Source: Mycobacterium sp. UM_CSW
GTDB lineage: Bacteria > Actinomycetota > Actinomycetes > Mycobacteriales > Mycobacteriaceae
Length of the DNA: 64,000 nt
Assembly: GCF_000455205.1 (NCBI RefSeq)
Contig: NZ_AUWQ01000028.1
Location: 32,520 to 96,519 of the forward strand
Reading direction: 5' to 3'
Below the pieces are notes generated by a model that saw only the letters and a program-made list of their open reading frames with translations, searched no databases and was not told the origin of the DNA. A program made the translations under genes and the position numbers. Shown one piece after another: positions 1-7,757 of this stretch; positions within the stretch are counted from its first letter, which is position 1, and each line of letters begins with the position of its first letter.

Positions 1-1
1 C

Positions 2-694
2 GACCCGGAATTGGAAGCCGACGTCTTCGAGGAGCTGGATCCCGACAAGGCCAGCCGGCTCCTCGACGGCATGCCCGACGACGAGGTCGCCGCGCTGCTG
101 GGCCGCATGCGCGCCGACGACGCCGCCGACGCGATCGCCGACCTGCGCCAGTCGCGGCGTCGGCGCGTGCTGGAGCTGATGCCCGCCCCGCAGCGCACCA
201 AGGTGATCACCCTGATGGGGTTCAACCCCGAAAGCGCCGGCGGGTTGATGAACGTCGACTTCGTCTCGTGCGCCGCCACCGCCACCGCGGGCACGGCGCT
301 GGCCCTGATCGCGGCCGCGCGCACCGTCCAGCCGGAGGCACTGATCAAGGTGCACGTCCTCGATGAGGGCGAACGGCTGGCCGGTGTGGTGTCGGTGATC
401 ACCCTGTTGCAGGCGGATCCCGTCGAAAGTGTTGGCGCGCTGATGGATTCGGACCCGGTGTGCGTCAGCGCCGACGCCGACCTGACCGACATCGCGCTGT
501 TGATGGCCGACTTCAACCTCTACTCCATTCCCGTCGTCGACGACGAGGACCGCGTGCTCGGCGTGGTGACCGTCGACGACGTCTTGGAAGCGACCATCCC
601 GGAGGACTGGCGCCGACGCGAGCCCGCCCCCCGTCCGGTGCGTGAAATCACCGAACCGACCGACAGCCACGCCCCTGGAGGCCAGGCACCGTGA
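2..694 (+). CDS. MgtE N-domain/CBS-pair regulatory protein (5' partial)
   Basis: The reading frame is open to the left edge, so the N terminus lies outside the window. The visible part begins with an MgtE intracellular N domain of helical repeats (LLDGMPDDEVAALLGRM, ADDAADAIADL) and continues into two CBS motifs (DSDPVCVSADADLTDIALLM and IPVVDDEDRVLGVVTVDDVL). In MgtE channels these parts sense cytosolic Mg2+ and gate the pore. No membrane segment follows: the chain ends after the CBS pair with a Pro-rich tail. The stop overlaps the GTG start of the Nramp-like gene (GTGA), so the two are translationally coupled and the protein probably regulates that transporter. The family is clear; the regulatory partnership is inferred. 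Confidence 0.9.
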   Translation, partial: DPELEADVFEELDPDKASRLLDGMPDDEVAALLGRMRADDAADAIADLRQSRRRRVLELMPAPQRTKVITLMGFNPESAGGLMNVDFVSCAATATAGTALALIAAARTVQPEALIKVHVLDEGERLAGVVSVITLLQADPVESVGALMDSDPVCVSADADLTDIALLMADFNLYSIPVVDDEDRVLGVVTVDDVLEATIPEDWRRREPAPRPVREITEPTDSHAPGGQAP

Positions 695-2328
695 CGTCGG
701 ACGCGGACGAGACCAAACCCGGGCTCAGCGCGGTGCTCGACACCGCACACCTGGGCGACATCGAGGGTGCGTTCGGGCGCATCAAACTCGGCGAGACCGA
801 CCACCCGCGGACGTGGAAGACCCGGCTGCTGACGCTGCTGGCGATCGTCGGCCCCGGGATCATCGTGATGGTCGGCGACAACGACGCCGGCGGGGTGGCG
901 ACTTACACCCAGGCCGGCCAGAACTACGGCTACTCCTTGTTGTGGGTGCTGCTGCTGCTCATCCCGGTGCTCATCGTCAACCAGGAGATGGTGGTCCGGC
1001 TCGGTGCGGTGACCGGCGTCGGTCACGCCCGGCTGATCAACGAACGCTTCGGCCGCGGCTGGGGCTGGTTTTCCGTCGGCGACCTGTTCCTGCTCAACTT
1101 CCTGACGATCGTCACTGAGTTCATCGGCATCACGCTGGCCGCCGACTACATCGGCATCTCCAAATACGTTGTGGTGCCCATCTCGGCGGTGGCGCTGGTC
1201 GCGATCATGGCCAGCGGCAGCTTCCGGCGCTGGGAGCGGGCGATGTTCATCTTCATCGCCGTCACCCTGCTGCAGATCCCGATGCTGTTCATGTCGCACC
1301 CACAGTGGGCGCACGCGGCGAAGTCGTTTGTGGTGCCGAGCATCTCGGGTGGTGTGAGTTCGGATGCGGTGCTGCTGATCATCGCCATCGTCGGCACCAC
1401 CGTCGCGCCCTGGCAACTGTTCTTCCAGCAGTCCAACGTCGTCGACAAACGGATCACACCGCGGTTCATGGCTTACGAGCGCGCCGACACCGTGATCGGG
1501 GCCTTCGTCGTGATCGTCGGCGCCGCGGCGTTGTTGATGACCGGCGATTGGGCGGCGCGCTCGACCAACACGGTGGGCGGCTTCACCGACGCCGGGGCCA
1601 TCGCGCACCTGCTCGGCCAGCACAGTGCCACGCTCGGAGCGTTTTTCGCCATCGTGCTCATGGACGCCTCCATCATCGGCGCGGCCGCCGTGACGCTCGC
1701 CACCAGTTACGCCTTCGGCGACGTCTTCGGCCTCAAGCATTCGTTGCATCGCGGGTTCGCCGACGCCAAGCAGTTCTACCTGTCCTACACCGCGATGGTG
1801 GCGCTCGCCGCGGCCATCGTGCTCATCCCCGGTGCCCCGCTGGGCTTGATCACCACCGCTGTGCAGGCCCTCGCCGGCCTGCTGTTGCCGAGCGCCAGCG
1901 TGTTTTTGCTGTTGTTGTGCAACGACCGGGAAGTGTTGGGGCCCTGGGTCAATCGTCGCTGGCTCAACTGGGTGGCCGGGCTGATCGTCGGCATCCTGCT
2001 GCTGTTGTCCGGCATCCTGATGGCCACCACCCTGTTCCCCCACATCGACGTGGTCGCCGTGGCCGGTTACCTTTCCCTGGCGCTGGTCATGCTCGCCGTC
2101 GCCGCGGTGCCGGCCCTGCGCTGGATGGCCCGCGGCCAGCCCGCCGCGCCGGTCCCCAAGGAGCCGGCTCGTCCCGTCGACCGCAACACCTGGCGGATGC
2201 CGCCGCTGACGCTGCTCGAACCCGTCATCTGGTCCCCCGGCACCCGGCTCGGCATGATCGCGCTGCGCAGCTACCTGGTCGTCGGCGCGCTGCTGCTAGT
2301 GGTCAAAGCCGTTCAGCTCGGCCGCTGA
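691..2328 (+). CDS. Nramp-family metal transporter, NRMT-like (probable Mg2+)
   Basis: 545 aa integral membrane protein with about 11 hydrophobic segments and the Nramp fold signature. Where TM1 of canonical Mn/Fe Nramps has DPGN, this protein reads NDAGG: the metal Asp is kept and the Asn is Gly. In TM6 the usual MPH motif reads APW, so the soft-metal-selecting Met is Ala. These changes match Nramp-related magnesium transporters (NRMT). The GTG start overlaps the stop of the upstream MgtE-N/CBS gene, which supports a Mg2+ role. The N-terminal 45 aa are soluble and the C-terminal tail is Pro-rich. The family is certain; the substrate is inference. Confidence 0.9.
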   Translation: MTSDADETKPGLSAVLDTAHLGDIEGAFGRIKLGETDHPRTWKTRLLTLLAIVGPGIIVMVGDNDAGGVATYTQAGQNYGYSLLWVLLLLIPVLIVNQEMVVRLGAVTGVGHARLINERFGRGWGWFSVGDLFLLNFLTIVTEFIGITLAADYIGISKYVVVPISAVALVAIMASGSFRRWERAMFIFIAVTLLQIPMLFMSHPQWAHAAKSFVVPSISGGVSSDAVLLIIAIVGTTVAPWQLFFQQSNVVDKRITPRFMAYERADTVIGAFVVIVGAAALLMTGDWAARSTNTVGGFTDAGAIAHLLGQHSATLGAFFAIVLMDASIIGAAAVTLATSYAFGDVFGLKHSLHRGFADAKQFYLSYTAMVALAAAIVLIPGAPLGLITTAVQALAGLLLPSASVFLLLLCNDREVLGPWVNRRWLNWVAGLIVGILLLLSGILMATTLFPHIDVVAVAGYLSLALVMLAVAAVPALRWMARGQPAAPVPKEPARPVDRNTWRMPPLTLLEPVIWSPGTRLGMIALRSYLVVGALLLVVKAVQLGR

Positions 2329-2422
2329 GTTTGGCCGAAGCGCTTGCCTGCCGAATGCTTCGCAGTGTTAGCTGAGCAACCAGCAGCAAAGCACGTGGCC
2401 GACAAGTACGGAGGTTTGGACC

Positions 2423-2665
2423 ATGCTTCAGCGAGCGTTCATCGTCGGAGCAGTCGTTGTCGGGATAGCCGTGGCACCCGTCGCCAATGCGGCCCCGTCG
2501 ACCACCACGCCGTCGCCCGCCCCGACAACCGGGTCGAACGTCTACTACCCCAACTGCAGGGCGGCGTGCGCCGCCGGCGCGGCCCCGATTTACGTCGGGC
2601 AGCCGGGTTATCGGGCTGCCCTTGATCGCGACGGCGACGGCATCGCGTGCGAGGTGTGCCACTGA
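2423..2665 (+). CDS. Secreted Excalibur calcium-binding domain protein
   Basis: 80 aa. A signal peptide (hydrophobic AFIVGAVVVGIAVAPVANA, cleavage near ANA-A) is followed by a Thr/Pro linker and one Excalibur domain. The domain has the NCRAACAAG segment, the Ca2+-loop motif DRDGDGIACE and a terminal CH. Excalibur modules are small extracellular EF-hand-like domains held by disulphides. A GGAGG ribosome site lies 11 bases before the ATG. The gene stands alone between the Nramp gene and a convergent MFS gene. Its precise role is unknown. Confidence 0.85.
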   Translation: MLQRAFIVGAVVVGIAVAPVANAAPSTTTPSPAPTTGSNVYYPNCRAACAAGAAPIYVGQPGYRAALDRDGDGIACEVCH

Positions 2666-2677
2666 TTGGGCCGCCCC

Positions 2678-3979
2678 TTATTGGGGCAGCGCCTCGCCCC
2701 GCGTCTCGGGCGCAAACGGAATGATGAAAAGCCCGATCACGAACGCGATGGCCGTCAAAGCGACCGGTAGTCCCAGGGTATGCAGGTGCAGCACCGCCGC
2801 GCCGAGCAGGAAGTTGACGCCCGCGCCGACGAAGCGGCCGAACGACGTGCAGAACGCGAACGCCGTTGCGCGCACACGCGTCTCGAACTGCTCGGGCAGC
2901 CAGAGGCTGAAGATCGCGAAGTTGCCGCCAAAGAAGCCAAGGACGAACAACCATGCGATGAACGGTGCGAGCCCGTTGGGCAAATAGAACGCCCACCCGA
3001 AGCTGCCGACGATCGAAACGGCCATCCCCGCAAAGTAAATCGCCAGCGTCTTTCGGCGCCCGATGCGCTCGGAGAGCACCGGCACCATCAGACACCCCAG
3101 GATGGTGCCGATGGACAACAGGCCCGTGGCCCAGGACGCTGTCCTGGTCGCGCCCGCCTTGTCGAAGCCCGCGTGCTGCGCCAACTGAGTTACGGCGGTG
3201 GGTTCGTAGACGGCGCCGGCCCATAGGCCCACGATCGCGATCGTCAGCAGCGCGCAGGCCACCCAGGTGCGACGCCGATAGCGCGGCCCGAGAATCTCGC
3301 GCAGTGGCTTCACGCGGACCTTGGGCTGAGCCTCCAGTTTCTCCCACTTCTCCGTTTCCTTCACCCGCGTCAGGATCAGGATCGCGACGACGATCGGCAC
3401 CGCGCCCGTCAAAAACATTGCGCGCCAACCGAAATGGACGCCGATCGTGTAGTTGAGGGCCGCCGCCAGAAAGAACCCGGCGTAGTAGCCGGTCTGCAGA
3501 TAGCCCGCCCCCATCTTGCGCCGGTCCTCGGGCCATGCTTCGGCCACGTAAGTCCCCGCCAGCGCCCATTCGCCGCCGATGCCGACACCCGCGACGAAGC
3601 GGAAAATCGCCAGCTCCCAGACGTTTTGCGCCGCGGCCGAAAGCCCGGTGAAGATGGCGAAGGTAAAGATCGTCGCGGCCAGCACCTTGGTGCGCCCGAA
3701 GCGGTCCGCGATCGGCCCCCAGATGAACGACAGGCCCCAGCCCACCAGAAACAGGGCGAACAGGATCGATCCCGCGAGACCGACGTTGGTCGACGTCGCG
3801 GCGAAACCCGAACGCGGCAACAGCTCGGTCAGCGCGGGCGCGAGCACGAGCGCGTAGATGAACGAATCCATTCCGTCGAGCGTCCAGCCCGTCCATGCGC
3901 CCCAGAACCCTGCGATCTGGGAGCGATTGAGCGGTGTGCGACGCCTAGCGAGGCTTGCCGGCTCCGTCGTTGACGTCAT
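2678..3979 (-). CDS. MFS transporter, metabolite:H+ symporter type
   Basis: 433 aa with 12 hydrophobic segments. The loop-2/3 motif GPIADRFGRTKVL and its second-half counterpart SERIGRRKTL mark the major facilitator superfamily. The N-terminal GFWGAWTGWTLDGMDSFIYAL, with Asp in TM1, is typical of sialate/aromatic-acid/metabolite:H+ symporters. An ATG with GGAGG seven bases upstream sets the start. The gene is divergent from a GntR regulator with 94 bp between start codons, so that regulator very likely controls it. The substrate is probably an organic acid and cannot be read from sequence. Confidence 0.88.
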   Translation of the reverse strand: MTSTTEPASLARRRTPLNRSQIAGFWGAWTGWTLDGMDSFIYALVLAPALTELLPRSGFAATSTNVGLAGSILFALFLVGWGLSFIWGPIADRFGRTKVLAATIFTFAIFTGLSAAAQNVWELAIFRFVAGVGIGGEWALAGTYVAEAWPEDRRKMGAGYLQTGYYAGFFLAAALNYTIGVHFGWRAMFLTGAVPIVVAILILTRVKETEKWEKLEAQPKVRVKPLREILGPRYRRRTWVACALLTIAIVGLWAGAVYEPTAVTQLAQHAGFDKAGATRTASWATGLLSIGTILGCLMVPVLSERIGRRKTLAIYFAGMAVSIVGSFGWAFYLPNGLAPFIAWLFVLGFFGGNFAIFSLWLPEQFETRVRATAFAFCTSFGRFVGAGVNFLLGAAVLHLHTLGLPVALTAIAFVIGLFIIPFAPETRGEALPQ

Positions 3980-4054
3980 CTGGCCTCCGTTGGCACTGGT
4001 AGAGCGACTATCGGAATTCGCATACGCGAGCCGGTCTAGCGTCGGCCGGCATCA

Positions 4055-4073
4055 CATTGTATATAATATAGTG
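4055..4073 (+). promoter_or_regulatory. -10 box and AT-rich operator of the GntR gene
   Basis: A markedly AT-rich island in GC-rich DNA holds TATAAT at 4062-4067 within an imperfect inverted repeat (TGTATATAATATA). The start codon follows six bases after the -10 box, which suggests a leaderless transcript. The overlap of -10 and half-palindrome suits an autorepressor site for a GntR protein. The operator assignment is inference. Confidence 0.5.
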
Positions 4074-4829
4074 ATGAGCGTAACAGGTCGTACTCCGTCG
4101 GACAATGTGTTGGGCGCGTTACCGACGGCGCTCTCGCTGGCGGAACGCGGCAGCACGTCGCGGTTGATCGCCAACGCGCTGCGCGCCGCGATCGTCGACG
4201 GCACCCTCGCCCCCGGCGCACCGCTGCGCCAGGACGCCATCGCGCGGCACTTCTCGGTCAGCGCGATCCCGGTTCGCGAGGCCCTGCGCCAGCTGGAGAG
4301 CGAAGGCTGGGCCAAGGTGGAGATGAACAAGGGGGCGACGGTGGCCCCGTTGGCGGCCGGCGAGGCGCGCGAGGTCTACGAGATCCGCGCCGCGCTCGAG
4401 AGCCTCGCCATCGGGCTGGCGATACCCGCTCACACGGCGGACACGCTGCGCCACTGCGAAGCGCTGTGCAAGGCGGCCGCGGCCGAAACCGAGCCGTCGC
4501 TGTACGTCGCGCGCAACGAGGCCTTTCACATGAGCCTCTATGAGCCGGCCGCGCGCCCACAACTCCTGGCGCTGATCGGCATGCTGCATGAGCGCGGCGA
4601 GCGTTACCTGCGGCTCAAGTTCGGGCTGCCGTCCTACAAGGGCGAGTCCGACCGCGAACACACGGCGCTGCTGCGGGCCGTGCGCCGGGGTGATGTCAAG
4701 CGCGCGCAGTCGCTGGTCACCCGGCACCTGCTCGGCACCGGCGAGCTGCTCCACCGCGTCCTCGGCGAAAACACCAATGTGGTCGGCTCAACCGCGGATG
4801 CGGAATCGGGACGGGAAAAGGGCGCGTAA
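4074..4829 (+). CDS. GntR-family regulator (FadR/VanR type)
   Basis: 251 aa. The N-terminal winged helix-turn-helix (IANALRAAIVDGTLAPGAPL, then VSAIPVREALRQLESEGW) is typical of GntR. The C-terminal FCD ligand domain contains EIRAALESLAIGLA, RNEAFHMSLY and a final REHTALLRAVRRGD, which supply the usual metal-binding Asp/His positions. The ATG at 4074 is chosen because a perfect TATAAT ends six bases before it and no ribosome site is present, suggesting a leaderless mRNA; a GTG at 4071 is the alternative. It probably represses the divergent MFS gene and itself, releasing on binding a small carboxylate. Confidence 0.88.
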   Translation: MSVTGRTPSDNVLGALPTALSLAERGSTSRLIANALRAAIVDGTLAPGAPLRQDAIARHFSVSAIPVREALRQLESEGWAKVEMNKGATVAPLAAGEAREVYEIRAALESLAIGLAIPAHTADTLRHCEALCKAAAAETEPSLYVARNEAFHMSLYEPAARPQLLALIGMLHERGERYLRLKFGLPSYKGESDREHTALLRAVRRGDVKRAQSLVTRHLLGTGELLHRVLGENTNVVGSTADAESGREKGA

Positions 4830-4830
4830 T

Positions 4831-5046
4831 TCAGCGCCGAAACGGACGGCGGCTCGCCGGGGCGGTGAAGCCTTCGGTGTCATCGAAGAATGCCCAGCGC
4901 CCCGCGTCGTCGACCTCCATGCGCCAGCCCAGTTCGGTGCTGCCCGCGACGGCGTCGGTGAACCACACGTATGCGGCCTCGGCGCTGTCGAAATCCTTGG
5001 TCGCCACAATCCCGCCATGTGGATCGATGATCCGGAACTTGGCCAT
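4831..5046 (-). CDS. Small conserved hypothetical protein
   Basis: 71 aa soluble acidic protein starting MAKFRIIDPHGGIVATKDF. It has alternating hydrophobic and charged residues, no signal peptide, no Cys and a short basic tail (SRRPFRR). It looks like a small alpha/beta domain; I recognise no family with a known function. It lies tail to tail with the GntR gene and 67 bases downstream of the htpG stop in the same orientation, so it has htpG on its 5' side and may be transcribed after it. Confidence 0.65.
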   Translation of the reverse strand: MAKFRIIDPHGGIVATKDFDSAEAAYVWFTDAVAGSTELGWRMEVDDAGRWAFFDDTEGFTAPASRRPFRR

Positions 5047-5113
5047 GCGCTGTGATTATCCCTTCCGGGGGAAATTCAATCGCAATTAGCCGACCCTGGC
5101 CACCGGAAAACGC

Positions 5114-7036
5114 TCAGACCGTGCGCGCCAAACGCTGCGCGAGCAGCTCGGCGAAGCGCGCCGGATCGTCGAGCGCGCCGCCTTCGGCGAGAAGCGCTGT
5201 GCCGTAGAGCAGTTCGGCGGTCTCGGCGACCGATTGGTCGTCGGCGCGGTCCTTGTGCGCGTCCCGGAGGCCGGTGACGAGCGGATGATTCGGGTTGAGT
5301 TCGAGGATCCGCTTGCCGACCGGAACGTCCTGCCCGGTGGCGCGGTAGAGGCGCGCCAGCGTCGGGGTGATCCCGAAGGCGTCGGTGATCAGGCAGGCGG
5401 GCGACTCGGTGAGGCGCGTCGACAGCCGCACGTCCTTGACGTGCTCGCTCAGGGTCTCTTTGAGCCAGGTCAGCAGGTCGGCAAACTCCTTCTCCTGCTC
5501 CTCGCGCTCGGCCTCGCTCTTGCCCTCTTCGTCGTCGAGGTCCACCTCGCCCCTGGCCACCGACTGCAGCGGTTTGCCGTCGAACTCGTCGACCACCCCC
5601 ACCCACACTTCGTCGACCGGGTCGGTGAGCAGCAGGACTTCGTAGCCCTTGGCCTTGAACGCCTCGAGGTGCGGTGACTTCAGCAGCTGCTGGCGCGTCT
5701 CGCCGGTGGCGTAGAAGATCTGCTGCTGGCCCTCCTTCATCCGCTCGACGTACTCGGCCAGGGTGGTGGCCTCCTCGTCGCTGTGGGTGGAGGCGAACGA
5801 GGACACCTGCAGCAGCATGTCCTTGTTGTCGGCGTCGGACAGCAGCCCTTCCTTGATGGCCCTGCCGAACTGGGTCCACAGGGTGCGGTAGTCGTCCGGC
5901 CGCTCGGACTGCAGCTCCTTGATCCTGGACAGCACCTTCTTGGTCAGCCGGCGACGGATCGCCTTGATCTGCCGATCCTGCTGCAGGATTTCGCGAGATA
6001 CGTTGAGCGACAAGTCTTGTGCGTCGACGACGCCCTTGACGAAGCGCAGGTATTTCGGCAGCAGCTCGTCGCAATCGCCCATGATGAACACGCGCTTCAC
6101 GTACAACTGGATCCCGACGTGGGAGTCCCGGTCGAACAGGTCGAGCGGGGCGTGCGACGGGATGAACAGCAGGGCCTGGTACTCGAAGGTGCCCTCGGCC
6201 TTCATCGCGATGACCTCGAGCGGGTCGTCCCAGGCGTGGGCGATGTGCTTGTAGAACTCGTTGTACTCCTCGGCGGAGACCTCCTCCTTGGGCCTGGCCC
6301 ACAGCGCCTTCATCGAGTTGAGGGTCTCGGTCTCGAGCGTGACGGTCTCCTCGCCACCGTCTTCGCCCGGTGTGCGTTTCTCGACCTCCATCCGGATGGG
6401 CCAGGAGATGAAGTCGGAGTACCGCTTGACCAGGTGCCTGATCTTCCACTCCGCGGTGTAGTCGTGCAGCTCGTCCTCGGCGTCTTCGGGCTTGAGGTGC
6501 AACGTGACCGAGGTTCCCTGCGGCGCGTCGTCCACGGATTCGATGGTGTAGGTGCCCTCGCCGCTGGATTCCCACCTGGTGGCGGCGCTCTCGCCGGCCT
6601 TGCGGGTCAGCAGCTCGACCTTGTCGGCGACCATGAAGCTCGAGTAGAACCCGATGCCGAACTGGCCGATCAGTTCCTCGGAGGCCGCCGCATTTTTGGC
6701 GTCGCGTAGCTGTTGGCGCAGCTCGGCGGTGCCGGACTTGGCCAGGGTGCCGATCAGGTCCACCACTTCCTCGCGCGTCATCCCGATGCCGTCGTCGCGG
6801 ACGGTCAGCGTTCGTGCGCTTTTGTCGACGTCGATCTCGATATGCAGGTCGGAGGTGTCGACGTCGAGGTCCTTGTTGCGAAACGCTTCCAGGCGCAGCT
6901 TGTCCAGCGCATCGGAGGCGTTCGAGATCAGCTCCCGCAGAAACGAGTCCTTGTTGGAGTAGACCGAGTGGACCATCAAATCCAGCAGTTGCCGGGCCTC
7001 GGCCTGAAACTCCAACTGCTCGACACGCGCGTTCAT
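5114..7036 (-). CDS. htpG: Molecular chaperone HtpG (Hsp90)
   Basis: 640 aa, the normal length for bacterial Hsp90. The GHKL ATPase domain has helix ELISNASDALDKLR with the catalytic Glu, DDGIGMTREEV, and GQFGIGFYSSFMVADKV. It is followed by the middle domain (including NVSREILQQ with the key Arg) and the dimerisation domain. It helps client proteins fold in the cytosol using ATP. The ATG at 7036 is preferred over an upstream in-frame ATG because AGGGAG lies just before it and MNARVEQLEFQAE is the conserved N terminus. I see no HspR or CIRCE operator. Confidence 0.98.
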   Translation of the reverse strand: MNARVEQLEFQAEARQLLDLMVHSVYSNKDSFLRELISNASDALDKLRLEAFRNKDLDVDTSDLHIEIDVDKSARTLTVRDDGIGMTREEVVDLIGTLAKSGTAELRQQLRDAKNAAASEELIGQFGIGFYSSFMVADKVELLTRKAGESAATRWESSGEGTYTIESVDDAPQGTSVTLHLKPEDAEDELHDYTAEWKIRHLVKRYSDFISWPIRMEVEKRTPGEDGGEETVTLETETLNSMKALWARPKEEVSAEEYNEFYKHIAHAWDDPLEVIAMKAEGTFEYQALLFIPSHAPLDLFDRDSHVGIQLYVKRVFIMGDCDELLPKYLRFVKGVVDAQDLSLNVSREILQQDRQIKAIRRRLTKKVLSRIKELQSERPDDYRTLWTQFGRAIKEGLLSDADNKDMLLQVSSFASTHSDEEATTLAEYVERMKEGQQQIFYATGETRQQLLKSPHLEAFKAKGYEVLLLTDPVDEVWVGVVDEFDGKPLQSVARGEVDLDDEEGKSEAEREEQEKEFADLLTWLKETLSEHVKDVRLSTRLTESPACLITDAFGITPTLARLYRATGQDVPVGKRILELNPNHPLVTGLRDAHKDRADDQSVAETAELLYGTALLAEGGALDDPARFAELLAQRLARTV

Positions 7037-7128
7037 GACACTCCCTGCACTTTCCTTCCTGAGACGACGTTGCAAATTTACCGAGGTGCGGTTGGTCCAC
7101 GCCCGCGGGCTGGCCCTACCCTGAACCC

Positions 7129-7749
7129 ATGTCCGTTGCTCAGCGCGAACGCGCCGCCCTCGTCGCGACCATGCGGGCCGTCGGCCCCGAGGCGCCCACC
7201 TTGTGCGAGGGCTGGAAGACGCGAGACCTGGCCGCCCACCTGGTGATCCGGGAGTACCGGCCCGACGCCGCGGCGGGCATCATGATCCCGTTCTTCGCGG
7301 CGCACACCGCCAAGGTGCAGGAGGAGGCGGCGTCGAAGAACGACTGGGACGAGTTGGTGGACAAAATCGCGTCCGGCCCGCCCGTCTATTCGCCGTTCAT
7401 CCTGCTCGACCCGGTGGCCAACGTCGCCGAGATGTTCATCCACCACGAGGACGTGCGCCGCGCGCAGCCGGCCTGGGAGCCCCGCGTGCTGGAACAAGGG
7501 ATGTGCCGGGCGCTGCGTCGCACGCTGTCGCTGATGGCCCGGGTCACCCTCGGGAAGGTCCCGGGCCGGGTGGCGTTGCGCACGCCCGGGGGCAAGACGG
7601 TGCTGACGGCCGGCTCCGGCCCGGCGGTCGTGGTGACCGGTCCGCCCGAGGAGCTGCTGCTGTTCTCCGTCGGCCGGGAGGCTCGGGTCGAGTTCGACGG
7701 CGACCCGGCGGCGGTGCAAGCGGTCCGCGACGCGCCCAAGGGGTTGTAG
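7129..7749 (+). CDS. TIGR03085-family (DinB/MDMPI-like) metal-binding protein
   Basis: 206 aa. The N-terminal half has the four-helix mycothiol-dependent maleylpyruvate isomerase fold with LCEGWKTRDLAAHLVIRE and MFIHHEDVRR, whose His residues are the expected metal ligands. The C-terminal half is the small beta-rich domain seen in actinobacterial TIGR03085 proteins. Such proteins probably act on thiols or use mycothiol, but no substrate is known for this branch. The gene is divergent from htpG and converges with the acyl-CoA ligase gene. Confidence 0.82.
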   Translation: MSVAQRERAALVATMRAVGPEAPTLCEGWKTRDLAAHLVIREYRPDAAAGIMIPFFAAHTAKVQEEAASKNDWDELVDKIASGPPVYSPFILLDPVANVAEMFIHHEDVRRAQPAWEPRVLEQGMCRALRRTLSLMARVTLGKVPGRVALRTPGGKTVLTAGSGPAVVVTGPPEELLLFSVGREARVEFDGDPAAVQAVRDAPKGL

Positions 7750-7757
7750 CCGGACTA

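Noticed and set aside
520-2043. Long minus-strand frame opposite the MgtE and Nramp genes
   Set aside because: The translation is His/Gln/Asp-rich with no domain, a normal by-product of third-position GC on the opposite strand of real genes.
2673-2687. Hairpin GCCCC-TTATT-GGGGC as a terminator
   Set aside because: Only five pairs and partly inside the MFS gene end; too weak to call.
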